Source: Chloroflexota bacterium
GTDB taxonomy: Bacteria > Chloroflexota > Limnocylindria > Limnocylindrales > CSP1-4
Assembly (NCBI GenBank): GCA_947475545.1
Contig: CANJLL010000001.1
Location: forward strand, 1 to 64,000
Reading direction: 5' to 3'
Length of the DNA stretch: 64,000 nt
The first letter of the stretch is position 1. Each line of letters begins with the position of its first letter. This document shows positions 1-9,245 of this stretch, in pieces. Made by a program: the position numbers and the translations under genes. The notes under the pieces were generated by a model. That model was not told the origin of the DNA, did not search any database, and saw only the letters and a program-made list of their open reading frames with translations.

Positions 1-1993
1 TCGGGGTTGGCGTCGGGCTCGGCGTGGGCGACGGCACCGGACTCGGGGTTGGCGTCGGGCTCGGCGTGGGCGACGGCACCGGAGTCGGGGTTGGCGTCGG
101 GCTCGGCGTGGGTGACGGCGTGGGGGTCGGAACCGGAGTCGGAACCGGCGTGGGCGACGGCACCGGAGTCGGGGTTGGCGTCGGGCTCGGCGTGGGCGAC
201 GGCACCGGACTCGGGGTTGGCGTCGGGCTCGGCGTGGGCGACGGCACCGGACTCGGGGTTGGCGTCGGGCTCGGCGTGGGCGACGGCACCGGAGTCGGTG
301 TTGGCGTCGGGCTCGGCGTGGGCGACGGCACCGGAGTCGGAACCGGGGTTGGACTCGGTGTCGGGACCGGCGTGGGTGTCGGGACGGGCGTCGGCGTCGG
401 CGTCGGTAGGCTGTATCGGATCGAGAGGGCCGGGCGAGCCGCTACGGTGGCGCTCTCGCGGCTGTGGACATCCACCCCGTCAGTCGTCGCGCTGTCGGCA
501 ATCACGAAGCCGCGGTTTGCCTTCGACCCATCTACCCATCCCTGGACCAGGGCCACCCCGGACGCGTTCAGGGGCACGCCCAGCAGCCCCAGCGACGGCG
601 CGTTGACCGTGCCCAGGATCGTGCTCCCGCGGTCCGCGAGGCCGGAGGCCCCGGCCGTCCCCCACGGCACGCCGTTGCTCGCCAGGTTCCAGGTCGCCTG
701 GCTCTCGTTCCAGCCGGCCAGGGCCTCGTACACCTGGTACGGGCCGGCCGACACATTCGTGACCGTCAGCTGGATGCTGGCCGACTGGATCGTCGCGCCG
801 GCGGGGACCGTCGACAGGTCCCAGGCGAGCAGGGAGGCGTGATCCTGGCCCGAGCTAGCCGGATCGTCGCCGTCCAGGTAGAGGCTGGTCTCACCGCCCC
901 GGGCCGTCGTGGGCACCGACTGGCTGATCGTCACGTCGCGCGTTCCGGCGTAGCCGGCGGTCGGCGAGCTGCCGTCGCGGAAGACCAGCGAGGGTGTGAC
1001 GGCGGAGACCGAGAACGTGTCCTGCGTCGCGCCGTCGATGGTGATGAGGCTGCCGCTCATCGTGGTGTCATCCGCGGTCAATCGGACGGCCCCGTAGTTG
1101 CCGCTGTACCGGACGGTCGAGCCAGCGACCGGCGTCCCGAAGGCGTACAGGCTCGCACCGCCCAGCCCGTTCACCACGTACGTGATGCCCTCCTGGGCGA
1201 CCCGTTCGTACGTGTGATCGTGGCCGTTCATCACCAGGTCGACGCCCCAGTCCGCGAATGGCCAGCGCATCGCGACAGAGCTTCCGTGCGTGGATGACGA
1301 GGAGTAGGGCGGGTGATGGAAGATGACCACCTGCCAGGCCGCCGTGGACGCACGGGCAGCGCCCTCGAGCCACGTCTTCTGGGCGGCCATGTCGGTCGCG
1401 TTCCGCAGTGCCTCGTCGGAGTCGATGACGAACACCTCGGCCGACCCGATGACCACGCTGAAATAGCGCTCGTTGCCCGGGAACGGGAAGTAGCCGAGGT
1501 AGTTGGCGAGGGGCGTGGCGCCGCCGGCGTCGCTGTAGTCGTGGTTGCCGGTGCTCGACCAGAACCGGTTGCCGATCGCGGTTCCGCCCGACGGGCAGTT
1601 CGCGCCCGCGTATGCGCCATGCAGGAAGGCGCAGTAGTACTTGCCCACCGTGATGTCGTACTTGTCGAGCCCGGTGCCGCCGGCGGTGTTGTAGTAGTCG
1701 TCGCCCAGGCCCAGGACGGCGTCCGGGGACCATCCGGCCACCAGGGCCGCGACCTGCGCCTCCGGGGTGTTGTTGAAGCCAAAGTCACCGACGACCGCGA
1801 TGGTCGTCGCGGGCCCGGCGGCCCGCGTCGCCGGGACACCCAGGCCGTGGCCGTCGCGGGAGCCGACCAGCCCGGCGGCCACGAGCAGGCCGAGGGCGAG
1901 CGTCGTGACGCCGAGCTTCCGGCGGATGGAATGGCGGGGGGCGGCGCCGCTGGCAGCCCTGTGCGGCGTCTGAACCTGGGTCCTGATTGGCAC
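1..1993 (-). CDS. secreted metallophosphoesterase with DNRLRE-type domain and Pro/Thr/Ser-rich C-terminus (3' end beyond window)
   Basis: The open frame runs from a GTG at 1993 to the left edge without a stop. An Arg-rich start and a hydrophobic stretch ([18 protein letters not shown]) look like a signal peptide or anchor. The calcineurin-like phosphoesterase signature follows in order: GDFG, GLGDDYY, TGNHDY, FHHPPY and NGHDHTYER, which supply the two-metal site. Downstream is a beta-rich module ([19 protein letters not shown] and later) resembling DNRLRE/carbohydrate-binding-like domains, then a TPSPVPSP-type repeat tail. The likely role is an extracellular phosphatase or nucleotidase; the exact substrate is unknown. 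The GTG start lies 25 nt after the stop of the upstream flavoprotein gene, and other starts nearby are possible. The long open frames on the opposite strand here are shadows of this repeat. Confidence 0.82.
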   Translation of the reverse strand, partial: MPIRTQVQTPHRAASGAAPRHSIRRKLGVTTLALGLLVAAGLVGSRDGHGLGVPATRAAGPATTIAVVGDFGFNNTPEAQVAALVAGWSPDAVLGLGDDYYNTAGGTGLDKYDITVGKYYCAFLHGAYAGANCPSGGTAIGNRFWSSTGNHDYSDAGGATPLANYLGYFPFPGNERYFSVVIGSAEVFVIDSDEALRNATDMAAQKTWLEGAARASTAAWQVVIFHHPPYSSSSTHGSSVAMRWPFADWGVDLVMNGHDHTYERVAQEGITYVVNGLGGASLYAFGTPVAGSTVRYSGNYGAVRLTADDTTMSGSLITIDGATQDTFSVSAVTPSLVFRDGSSPTAGYAGTRDVTISQSVPTTARGGETSLYLDGDDPASSGQDHASLLAWDLSTVPAGATIQSASIQLTVTNVSAGPYQVYEALAGWNESQATWNLASNGVPWGTAGASGLADRGSTILGTVNAPSLGLLGVPLNASGVALVQGWVDGSKANRGFVIADSATTDGVDVHSRESATVAARPALSIRYSLPTPTPTPVPTPTPVPTPSPTPVPTPVPSPTPSPTPTPTPVPSPTPSPTPTPSPVPSPTPSPTPTPSPVPSPTPSPTPTPTPVPSPTPVPTPVPTPTPSPTPSPTPTPTPVPSPTPSPTPTPSPVPSPTPSPTPTP
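9..405. repeat. 42-bp tandem minisatellite inside the phosphoesterase gene
   Basis: A unit beginning ggcgtcgggctcggcgtggg recurs with 42-bp period at about 9, 51, 93, 177, 219, 261 and 303, with a variant copy near 135 and decayed copies to about 405. On the minus strand each unit encodes 14 residues of the form [14 protein letters not shown]. The period is a multiple of three, so copy-number changes keep the frame. The encoded tail is probably an extended, possibly glycosylated or wall-spanning linker. Confidence 0.9.
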
Positions 1994-2018
1994 CAGCCAA
2001 TGGTGGACCAGTCCTGCC

Positions 2019-3278
2019 CTACTTGCCAACCCGGCCAAAGGAACCCTGGGCGACCGGACCCTGGCCGGACGCCCCCGCGATGGCGCGGGCCACGATCGAG
2101 GCATCTTCGCCCATACCCAGGATGACGCTGGACTTGCGCTTGCGCTGAAAATGCGCACCCACGAAGTGGAGCCCCGGCCACGCGCTGCTGGCGCCGTCGA
2201 CCTGGATCGGGAAGCCCATGGGATCGAAGGCATCCGGGAGGCGGATCCACGATGCATAGCCCGGCCGAAAGCCCCCGGTGAAGGTCACGGCCCCGACGCC
2301 GTCGAGGTCCACTCGCTCCGGCCCAGGATCGACGAATTGAACGGGGTCGGGCATCTCGGGAGCGGCGATCCCCCGCTCGCTGGCAAACCGCGTGAACAGC
2401 CCGCGGAGGTCGCGGTACCGGTCGTCTCCCCACGCGATGCTCGCGGCCAGGTCCGGGGCGAAGACCGCCGTCCCGCCCTCGGCCCGCAGGAAGCGGCCCG
2501 CCAGCGTGATGCCCATGGCCTGCAGCGTCCGGAGGTGGAGGTCATGGCCGCCACCGTGCCCGGATGCCAGGAGGTTGGCGCCAAGACGGGCCATGGGGGA
2601 GGGGAGGGCCGAGGCGCCCTGGTCGAGGAACCCGCTCTCCAATGCCCACCAGACGATGTCTCGGCCGTTGATGCGCCGGGGGACCCACGGAGCCTTGCCA
2701 CAGGCCAGGACCACCTCGCGGCCGGCCTCCGTCAGCTCCTCCGCGACCTGGCAGCCCGTCTGCCCGCTCCCGACGATCAGGAGCCGGCCCGATGGCAGCT
2801 CCGATGGATTCCGGTAGCCGGTCGCGTCGAGCGTTGGCAGTCCCGCCGGGAGCGACGCGGCCTCCGCCGGGACCAACGGCTCGCGAAACGTGCCGGTGGC
2901 CACCACGACGCGGCGGGCGTCAAGGTCTCCGGCGGGCGAGCGGGCCACGAAGCCGCCGTCGGCGCCGGGCTCCAGCGACGTGATGGTCACGCCTTCTCGA
3001 ACGGGGGCATGGAAGCCGCTGGCGTAGCGCTCCAGGTAGCCGACGATGGCGTCCCGCTCCAGGAATCCGTCCGGATCGGGGCCGGCGTAGGCGCCGCCGG
3101 GGAGCTGCAGCTTCCAGTTGGGCGTGACGAGGCAGAAGCTGTCCCAGCGTGTTCGCCAGCTCTCTCCGACACGCCCGCGCTCCACGACGATGTGTGTGGT
3201 TCCTGCGGCCGTCAACTCGTGGCTGACCGCGAGGCCCGCCGGGCCACCGCCGATGACGAGGACGTCGACCTGCTCCAT
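2019..3278 (-). CDS. FAD-dependent NAD(P)-binding oxidoreductase (flavin monooxygenase-like)
   Basis: 419 residues starting [18 protein letters not shown], with the first dinucleotide fold GGGPAG at about residues 10-15 binding FAD. A second Rossmann motif [13 protein letters not shown] lies mid-protein, and [11 protein letters not shown] is the ATG hinge typical of flavin monooxygenases and YhfW/CzcO-like proteins. I chose the ATG at 3278: an in-frame extension reaches 3662 but has no family similarity and overlaps the divergent gene at 3491. The gene is divergent from the hydrolase pair to its right and is followed by the phosphoesterase gene. The substrate is unknown; candidates are a Baeyer-Villiger or N-hydroxylating monooxygenase. 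Confidence 0.85.
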   Translation of the reverse strand: MEQVDVLVIGGGPAGLAVSHELTAAGTTHIVVERGRVGESWRTRWDSFCLVTPNWKLQLPGGAYAGPDPDGFLERDAIVGYLERYASGFHAPVREGVTITSLEPGADGGFVARSPAGDLDARRVVVATGTFREPLVPAEAASLPAGLPTLDATGYRNPSELPSGRLLIVGSGQTGCQVAEELTEAGREVVLACGKAPWVPRRINGRDIVWWALESGFLDQGASALPSPMARLGANLLASGHGGGHDLHLRTLQAMGITLAGRFLRAEGGTAVFAPDLAASIAWGDDRYRDLRGLFTRFASERGIAAPEMPDPVQFVDPGPERVDLDGVGAVTFTGGFRPGYASWIRLPDAFDPMGFPIQVDGASSAWPGLHFVGAHFQRKRKSSVILGMGEDASIVARAIAGASGQGPVAQGSFGRVGK

Positions 3279-3490
3279 CCGGCGGATTGTAGGGGAGTCA
3301 TGGCGCGAAACGGGTCGGCGCGTCAGGCGGCAGTGGGGCACGACGACCCGGCCGCGATCGCGAGCGCCGCCACGCTGCCGGCCGCCCGGCCTGACGGCGC
3401 CGCCGATCCCGTACGATCCCCGATGGCCGCCCTCGAGGCGCCCTGGCGCGAGCAGCCGGCTGACTCCCGCAGCACGGAAGGGTTCGTACG

Positions 3491-4804
3491 ATGGCCACCA
3501 GCACCCGCTCGGAGTACATCGTGGTCGCCGATGCGCACGCCCGGGTGGACGGCGTCCTGCGAACCGGGCGCCGACCCTCGTCGGTGGTCGTGATCCAGAC
3601 CCATCCGCGTCTGCCGAGCGACGAGAACCTCGTCGTCTGGCCGATGCTGGACCTGCCCGCACGGGGCATCGACACCTTCGCCTACAACAACCGCTATGCG
3701 AACAGCACCGCGGGGACCGAGATCGTCACGGTCTGGGAGGACATCGCCCTGGACGAGGCCGCCGTCGTCGCCGAAATGCGTCGGCGGGGCTACCGGTCGG
3801 TCGTGCTCTACGGCTACAGCGCGGGTGGCCCCACCGTTGCCTACTACCAGGCGGTGGCGGAGCGCGGGAACGCGGCCTTCAATGGCGGGGCGGCCCTGTC
3901 CGGGTTCGAAGGCTTCTTCGACGGTGCGGGGCCGACCCGGCGTGAGCGGCGCCTCCCGCCCGCCGACGGGCTCATCTTCCAGAACTCGACGACCGGAACG
4001 GGCTGGTCATTCCTGGCCCGCCTGGACCCATCGGTCGTGGACGAGGCCAGCGCGCGACGCGATCCCGCCCTCGACATGTTCGAGCCGGCCAATGGCTACG
4101 ACTCCGCCACCGGCGCCGGCGCCTACGGCCGCGCCTTCCTGGAGCGCTACTACCGGGCCCAGGGGGAACGGATGCAGCGGCTCATCGCCGGTGCCCAGGA
4201 GCGGCTCGAGGAGACACGGTCCGGTCGCGGACGCTTCCGTGACGATGACCTCCTCGTGATCGCCGGCATCCGGGCGGAGCCGGCCAGCATCGACCTGGCG
4301 CTGGCCTCGGCGACCCAGGCCTCGGGGCGCAGCCACCCGGGTGGTGGGGAGACGATCGTCCGGAGCGATCGTGCCGTGGTGCCCAACTACGAGCGCCGCA
4401 ACCACTCATTCCGGGACGGCGGCACCGTTCATACGCTGCGATCCTTCCTGAGCTACCGCGCGGTCCGGGTGCTCCCGGGCGGCTACGACCCGGACGCCGT
4501 GGCGCCCGAGCGGGCCGGGATCGACCTCGTGTCGTCCAACTCCAATACGGCGGCCATGCTGGCGAGCGTGACCGTCCCGGTCCTGGTCTGTGCGGGGACG
4601 GCCGACACGCAGGTCCACCTCCCGCATGCCGAGCTGCTCTACAACGCTGCCGTGGCGACCGGCGACCGCTCGAAGGCGTTCATCGCGGGCGCCGAGCATG
4701 ACCTCACGCCGGCCGCGCCCGGCGCTCCCGACACCCGCAACGCCCACCTGGACGTCGTGGTCGACTGGCTCAGCACTCGCTACCTCGAAGGCCCCGGCGC
4801 ATGA
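3491..4804 (+). CDS. alpha/beta hydrolase (paralogue 1)
   Basis: 437 residues. The nucleophile elbow GYSAGG places the catalytic Ser at residue 110. A probable acid lies in VLVCAGTADTQVH and a probable His in AGAEHDLTP near the C-terminus, giving a complete triad. A long central insertion (about residues 140-330) probably forms a lid. The stop overlaps the ATG of the next gene by 4 nt, so the two are translationally coupled. The neighbour is a full-length paralogue with the same layout and shared blocks such as AYNNRYANS/AFNNRFTNS. No signal peptide is visible, so it is likely cytosolic. Esterase or C-C hydrolase are possible; the substrate is unknown. Confidence 0.82.
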   Translation: MATSTRSEYIVVADAHARVDGVLRTGRRPSSVVVIQTHPRLPSDENLVVWPMLDLPARGIDTFAYNNRYANSTAGTEIVTVWEDIALDEAAVVAEMRRRGYRSVVLYGYSAGGPTVAYYQAVAERGNAAFNGGAALSGFEGFFDGAGPTRRERRLPPADGLIFQNSTTGTGWSFLARLDPSVVDEASARRDPALDMFEPANGYDSATGAGAYGRAFLERYYRAQGERMQRLIAGAQERLEETRSGRGRFRDDDLLVIAGIRAEPASIDLALASATQASGRSHPGGGETIVRSDRAVVPNYERRNHSFRDGGTVHTLRSFLSYRAVRVLPGGYDPDAVAPERAGIDLVSSNSNTAAMLASVTVPVLVCAGTADTQVHLPHAELLYNAAVATGDRSKAFIAGAEHDLTPAAPGAPDTRNAHLDVVVDWLSTRYLEGPGA

Positions 4805-6114
4805 CAGAACCCAGCGCACGGGCCGTCGCGCCCGCCGGCCGGGCAACGACGACGTTCCACCGGGTCGTCAATCGTTTCGGTGCCATCGACGCCGTCCTGC
4901 ACTCGGCCGGCCCACGGCGGTCGGCCACGGTCGTCGTCTACACGCACCCACGTGAGCAGAGCAGCCTGACCGAGTATCCCTGTCCCGACCTTGCCGCCCG
5001 GGGCATCGATGTCTTCGCCTTCAACAACCGCTTCACCAACTCGCCGGCGGGCACGGACATGGCCACGATCTTCGAGGCGTTCGCCCTCGATGTCGGCGCG
5101 GCGGTCCAGCATGTTCGAGCGCTGGGCTATCGCCATGTGCTGCTGCTGGGCTGGAGCGCCGGGGGCCCGGTGATGGCGTTCTACCAGCATGTCGCGGAGC
5201 GTGGCGACGCGGCGCTCAGCCCGCATGCGCTGGACCGCTTCCCAGGCTTCCTGGACCCGCGGGGCCGTGAGCTGCGCCTGCCACCCGCCGACGGGCTGGT
5301 CCTCCGGTCCGTCACGATCGGCACGGCGGCGTCATTCCTGATCCGGCTGGACGGCGCCGTCACCGACGAGGTAACCGGTGCGACCGACCCTGGTCTCGAT
5401 ATCTACCGGGCCGAGAACGGCTGGGACCCCTCGACCGGCGCGGCAACCTACGCCCCCGCTTTCCTGCGCCGCGTCTACCGTGCGCAGGCGTTGCGCATGA
5501 ACCGGCTGGTGGACGATACGTTGACGCGGCTGGAGGACATTGGGCGCGGCCGGGGCCGCTTCGCGGACGACGACTTCCTCGTGATCCAGCGGACGCGCGC
5601 AAATCCCACCACCGTGGACTTGGCGCTCGCCGCACGGGGCTCCCGGGAAGCCCCGGTCTACCCGGACGGCGCACCGGCCATCCCGCTCAGCGTGCGGCCG
5701 ATCAACCACGAGTACCGGCAGAACGGCGACGCGGCGGGGGCGGCCGTCCACAAGCTCCGATCCCTCCTCAGCTACCGCCTGGTCCGCGTGGACCCGGACC
5801 GGTTCGACCCCCTGGCGACCAGCCCCGAGGCGTCCGGGATCGATTCGAGGACGACGAACACCAGCACCACGGCCGCCCTCGCCCGGGTCGCCGTGCCGGT
5901 GCTGGTCATCCAGGGCACCGGCGACGAATCCAACTCCGTGAAGATCCCGACGGCCGAGCAGAACGCGGCATCGTGCGGTGGGCCGGACACGACCCTCGCC
6001 TTTGTCCAGGGCGGCATGCACAACATGACGCCGGTGGACCCGCGCTTCGGCGACACCCGTGCCATCGCGGCGGATGTCATCGCCGGCTGGATCCGGGCGC
6101 GCTACCCGGCCTGA
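4801..6114 (+). CDS. alpha/beta hydrolase (paralogue 2)
   Basis: 437 residues, the same length as its upstream neighbour. The nucleophile motif GWSAGGP puts Ser at residue 119. The acid is probably in VIQGTGDES and the His in QGGMHNMTP. The ATG overlaps the upstream stop (ATGA). The two copies have diverged well beyond a recent duplication but keep collinear motifs (for example LRSLLSYRLVRV against LRSFLSYRAVRV). They may form a heteromer or act on related substrates; that is inference. Confidence 0.82.
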   Translation: MTEPSARAVAPAGRATTTFHRVVNRFGAIDAVLHSAGPRRSATVVVYTHPREQSSLTEYPCPDLAARGIDVFAFNNRFTNSPAGTDMATIFEAFALDVGAAVQHVRALGYRHVLLLGWSAGGPVMAFYQHVAERGDAALSPHALDRFPGFLDPRGRELRLPPADGLVLRSVTIGTAASFLIRLDGAVTDEVTGATDPGLDIYRAENGWDPSTGAATYAPAFLRRVYRAQALRMNRLVDDTLTRLEDIGRGRGRFADDDFLVIQRTRANPTTVDLALAARGSREAPVYPDGAPAIPLSVRPINHEYRQNGDAAGAAVHKLRSLLSYRLVRVDPDRFDPLATSPEASGIDSRTTNTSTTAALARVAVPVLVIQGTGDESNSVKIPTAEQNAASCGGPDTTLAFVQGGMHNMTPVDPRFGDTRAIAADVIAGWIRARYPA

Positions 6115-6171
6115 AGCGCCCTCGGCGACGGTTGCTGCCGCAACTTCACCGCCCTCCGGTATCCTCCGCGC

Positions 6172-7356
6172 GTGATCATCACGCAGGTCATCGCCTTTGC
6201 CCTTGGAGCCGCGCTCGCCGGCCGCGCGCTCCTGAGCGCCGTTCGCACGTTCGTCCTGCCCCGCGCATCGGGCGACGCCGTGGCCAGGCGCGTCTTCAAG
6301 TCCACCCGCTGGGTCTTCCTCCGCTTCGCCGGCCCGGGCAAGCCGTACGCCAGGCGCGACCGGCTGATGGCCTACTTCGGTCCCATCTCGCTGATCGTCC
6401 TGCCGACGGTCTGGCTGGTGATGGTCTTCCTGGGCTACGCGCTCATGTTCTGGGCGGTCGGTGTGCAGACGATCGAGGAGGCGCTGCTGACCAGCGGGTC
6501 CTCCCTCCTGACCCTGGGATTCCATCGGGCCGTGCTGCCCGGCGCGGACTTCCTGATGTTCACGGAGGCGGCCATCGGCCTGGGCCTGGTGGCGCTCCTG
6601 ATCTCGTACCTGCCGGCGATCTACGGGGGGTTCTCCCGCCGGGAGCTGCTGGTCAGCCTGCTGGAGGTCCGCGCGGATTCGCCGCCCTCACCCCTGATCC
6701 TGATCACGCGGTTCGACCGCCTGCGCGGCCTTGAGCATCTCCACGAGACCTGGGAGCGCTGGGAACAGTGGTTTGCCGAGCTGGAGGAGTCGCACACCTC
6801 CCTGACGGTGCTGGTCGACTACCGCTCGCAGCAGCCCGACCTCTCGTGGGTCAACGCGGCCGGCGCGATGATGGACGCGGCCGCGATCATCCGGTCCTCG
6901 GTTGCCATCCCGATGGACGCACAGGCGGACCTCATGATTCGCGCCGGCTACCTCGCCCTGCGCCGGATCGCCCGCGTCTTTGGGATCACGTACGACCCCA
7001 GCCCGCGGGCGGACTCGCCCACCAGCATCAGCCGCGCGATGTACGACGAGGCGATCGACGTCCTGGCCGCCGCCGGGGTCCCGATCGTGGCGGATCGCGA
7101 CCAGGCCTGGCAGGACTTCAACGGCTGGCGGGTCAACTACGATGAAGTTCTGCGCGGCATGGAGCGGCTGACGGTCGCGCCCACCGGCTGGTGGGAGTTG
7201 CCCAAGCGGAGTGCCTGGGCCACGGACGAGCCCTCCATCGAGGTGGCGGCCCAGCACGGCGCGGTTGCTGTGCATCCAGTGGCGTCCACCGTCACCGCAG
7301 GCCGCGCCCCTGCAGCCTCCACCCCGCCCATGCCTTCCCCGGAGCCCGCCCCATGA
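6172..7356 (+). CDS. two-TM channel-like membrane protein with cytoplasmic C-terminal domain
   Basis: 394 residues from a GTG start. Hydrophobic segments lie at about 3-25, 65-92 and 122-148. Between the last two is a re-entrant-looking stretch, EEALLTSGSSLLTLGF, at the place where potassium-channel-like proteins carry a pore helix and filter, but the TVGYG filter itself is absent. The C-terminal 220 residues are soluble, acidic/aromatic and alpha-helical in look, ending in a Pro/Ala-rich tail. The stop overlaps the ATG of a second small membrane protein. I do not recognise a characterised family; ion channel-like is a structural inference. Confidence 0.72.
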   Translation: MIITQVIAFALGAALAGRALLSAVRTFVLPRASGDAVARRVFKSTRWVFLRFAGPGKPYARRDRLMAYFGPISLIVLPTVWLVMVFLGYALMFWAVGVQTIEEALLTSGSSLLTLGFHRAVLPGADFLMFTEAAIGLGLVALLISYLPAIYGGFSRRELLVSLLEVRADSPPSPLILITRFDRLRGLEHLHETWERWEQWFAELEESHTSLTVLVDYRSQQPDLSWVNAAGAMMDAAAIIRSSVAIPMDAQADLMIRAGYLALRRIARVFGITYDPSPRADSPTSISRAMYDEAIDVLAAAGVPIVADRDQAWQDFNGWRVNYDEVLRGMERLTVAPTGWWELPKRSAWATDEPSIEVAAQHGAVAVHPVASTVTAGRAPAASTPPMPSPEPAP

Positions 7357-7751
7357 TCATCACCCCGCTTCGGATCATCGATGCCACCGAGGCCTGCAAC
7401 ATCGGCCCCGCCGAGCTCCGCACGCGTCGCGTCGCGTTCGGCGCGGCCCTCGCGCTGCTGATCGTTGCGCTGCTCGCCATCGTGATCGGCGTCCTCCCCG
7501 TCGGCGTCCTCCCGTTCCTGGCACCGGTCGCCGGGGGTGCGGTGGTCAGCGGGCTGCAGGTTCGCAACCGCTTCTGCGTGAACTACGGGCTGCGCGGCGT
7601 CGTGGGGATGGGGGAGAAGGCGGGCGCCGCGGTGGAGGCGGACCGCGGGCTGCGCGCCGCCCATCTCCGCCGCGCGCGGGGCATGGTGGGCTGGGGCGTG
7701 CTCGCCGCCGGGGCGTGGCTCGTGGTCGCCGCGCTCGTGGTCAGCCGCTGA
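7353..7751 (+). CDS. small two-TM membrane protein of unknown function
   Basis: 132 residues from the ATG at 7353, which overlaps the preceding stop (ATGA). Two closely spaced hydrophobic segments (about residues 27-65, ALALLIVALLAIVIGVLPVG and PFLAPVAGGAVVSG) are followed by a basic/polar stretch and a C-terminal hydrophobic segment GWGVLAAGAWLVVAALVV. An in-frame upstream extension to 7191 lies inside the preceding gene and is rejected. Coupling suggests it works with the channel-like protein upstream. No family recognised. Confidence 0.65.
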   Translation: MIITPLRIIDATEACNIGPAELRTRRVAFGAALALLIVALLAIVIGVLPVGVLPFLAPVAGGAVVSGLQVRNRFCVNYGLRGVVGMGEKAGAAVEADRGLRAAHLRRARGMVGWGVLAAGAWLVVAALVVSR

Positions 7752-7759
7752 GGTCAGCG

Positions 7760-7783
7760 GAGGTGCCGCAGCGAAGGCGCCTC
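7760..7783. terminator. hairpin between convergent genes, candidate bidirectional terminator
   Basis: Arms gaggtgcc and ggcgcctc pair over 8 bp with one G-U, around an 8-nt loop. The hairpin sits exactly between the stops of the convergent genes at 7751 and 7782. There is no T-run, as is common in such high-GC DNA. Confidence 0.45.
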
Positions 7784-8549
7784 AGCAGCTGATCGGGTGG
7801 GGGACCGGGTGGGCCGACGCGTAGTCGGCGGACGCGGTGGAGACGGGTGTTGCGACCACCTGGAGCTTGGGGGTCGCGGCGCCACGACCCTCGGAGGTCT
7901 GGAGCCAGGCGCTCTCGCCCGGCCAGGCGTAGGCCCCGGCGAGATCCGTCACGTGACGCCGGACCTCGGTGATGCGGTACGTGAACAGGAAATTGTCGCC
8001 CGTCCAGATCTGGACCGTCAACCCGATCATCGCGGCGCCGTCGTTGACGAGTGACCCGTTGAGGAGCGGCAGGAAGCTGCCGGCCTGGGCATGGGCGTAC
8101 AGGTAGGTGGCGCCGCCCTGCCCCGGTTGCCGGAGCGCCTGGAGGTACATCGCCACCTTGCACGGCGGGTAGGCCGTGGGCTGCACGATCACCGGGAGGT
8201 CGATCGAGAGGCCCGGCACGGCCACCCGCGTGGCGACGCGCGTTGTCGGCAGCTTGACCGAGCGAGCCGAGGCCGTTGCGGCGGTGGGTGGCGCCGGCGC
8301 CGTGAGCGCGAAGGAGCCGATGAGCCCGGGCTCATCGCTTGGCTGGATCCAGGCGACCGCGGGGAGGGTAGGCCGGGCGACGGTGGCCTCGCTCGACGGG
8401 GAGCCGGCCGGGTTCAGCGCCAGCCCCGTTGGGAAGGTCGTATCGTCGATGGTCGACGCCACGCCGCCAATCAGCGCCACGGTGACGCTCACGACCAGTG
8501 CCAGCGCGAGCACGCGCGGTGGCGGACTGAACGGGACACGGCGCGTCAT
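7782..8549 (-). CDS. membrane-anchored sortase-fold protein lacking the catalytic Cys
   Basis: 255 residues. An N-terminal anchor (VLALALVVSVTVALIGGVAS, residues about 13-32) and an Ala/Pro/Thr linker lead into a class E/F-like sortase core. The core shows VPGLSIDLPVIV, then ATYLYAHAQAGSF with the expected catalytic His (H153). The strand that normally reads TLxTC reads LQTSEG, with Ser219 in place of Cys. The usual Arg is probably Lys228 in PKLQVVATPV. The only cysteines are C130 and C255. Either the protein is not a transpeptidase or it uses a different nucleophile. No LPXTG-type substrate is visible next door. Confidence 0.72.
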   Translation of the reverse strand: MTRRVPFSPPPRVLALALVVSVTVALIGGVASTIDDTTFPTGLALNPAGSPSSEATVARPTLPAVAWIQPSDEPGLIGSFALTAPAPPTAATASARSVKLPTTRVATRVAVPGLSIDLPVIVQPTAYPPCKVAMYLQALRQPGQGGATYLYAHAQAGSFLPLLNGSLVNDGAAMIGLTVQIWTGDNFLFTYRITEVRRHVTDLAGAYAWPGESAWLQTSEGRGAATPKLQVVATPVSTASADYASAHPVPHPISC

Positions 8550-8662
8550 CAGCAGATGCTATCGCCCACCGCCGCAGTCAGGATGGCGTTCGGCGGGACG
8601 GATCCCGGTGCCGGCCGACAGAGCAAGTTGACGGCGGGCCATTCGGCCGCGAGCATCGGCCC

Positions 8663-8887
8663 ATGCAGACGATTGATCTCCGGGTCACGACCGACGAACT
8701 CGAGGTCGTCCGAAGCCTCCTCCTGCGCTCGGTCGCCGCCGACCGGGAGGAGCTCCGGAGGCTGAACATGCTGTCGACCGCCTACGCGGACCATGTTCGC
8801 GGGGACGTCGCTTCGCGGGAGCTGGACCAGGTCCGCCGGCGGATGGCGGCGGCGCAGGGGTTGCTGGAGCAGCTGGCCCAGGTGTGA
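8663..8887 (+). CDS. small hypothetical helical protein
   Basis: 74 residues, MQTIDLRVTTDELEVVR and onward, rich in Arg, Leu and Glu and predicted helical (about 20-72). Third codon positions are strongly G/C as in neighbouring genes, which supports coding. No family recognised and no clear ribosome-binding site. It diverges from the sortase-fold gene. Confidence 0.5.
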   Translation: MQTIDLRVTTDELEVVRSLLLRSVAADREELRRLNMLSTAYADHVRGDVASRELDQVRRRMAAAQGLLEQLAQV

Positions 8888-9245
8888 CGGACCGCCGGGA
8901 CGGGCCCTGGGGACCGACCGGCAAGTCAGAGGTCTCCCGGCCGGGCCGGTCCCGACGTGGTCCTGCGGCCCGCATCGCCGTTGCTGTCGCCCCAGCGCAT
9001 GGCCCGTGGGTCGGGCTGCGACGACAAGACCCCCAGCTCGGGCCCCCAGTTCGAGCCCCCGGTTCTCATCCCCCCCTGGGACCCCCCCCACGAGCGAGGA
9101 GGTCCCTTCCTCCCCCAAGTCCCCGAATGTGGCCGGGAGCCTCCAGTCTCTTGAGTGCCCGGATGGACGGAATGGATGCCCCTGAGCCTGACTACGGGCG
9201 CTCTCCGTCCGAGCCACGCGGCGCAACCACAGTCAGGAGACACCC
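8888..9245. other. gene-free stretch upstream of bacteriohemerythrin
   Basis: No convincing coding frame on either strand. It contains the periodic C-run array at 9030-9089 (listed separately) and, at its right end, the ribosome-binding site caggaga at 9235-9241 for the hemerythrin gene. Confidence 0.6.
9030..9089. repeat. 13-bp-period C-run array (G-quadruplex-prone on the minus strand)
   Basis: C-runs of 5-8 nt start at 9030, 9043, 9056, 9070 and 9082, so a roughly 13-bp unit (cccccagctcggg-like) is repeated about 4.5 times. The minus strand therefore has five G5-G8 tracts separated by 5-9 nt. It lies about 160 bp upstream of the bacteriohemerythrin start. Confidence 0.75.

Noticed and set aside
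7-842. Long plus-strand open frames rich in Gly/Val or Ala/Ser
   Set aside because: They are antisense reads of the 42-bp repeat in the phosphoesterase gene and have no family similarity.
3279-3662. N-terminal extension of the flavin oxidoreductase
   Set aside because: Arg/Gly-rich, no similarity, overlaps the divergent hydrolase gene; the FAD motif starts right after Met at 3278.
8926-9243. A 105-codon minus-strand frame upstream of hemerythrin
   Set aside because: It reads through the C-run array, overlaps the ribosome-binding site of the next gene and shows no coding signature.
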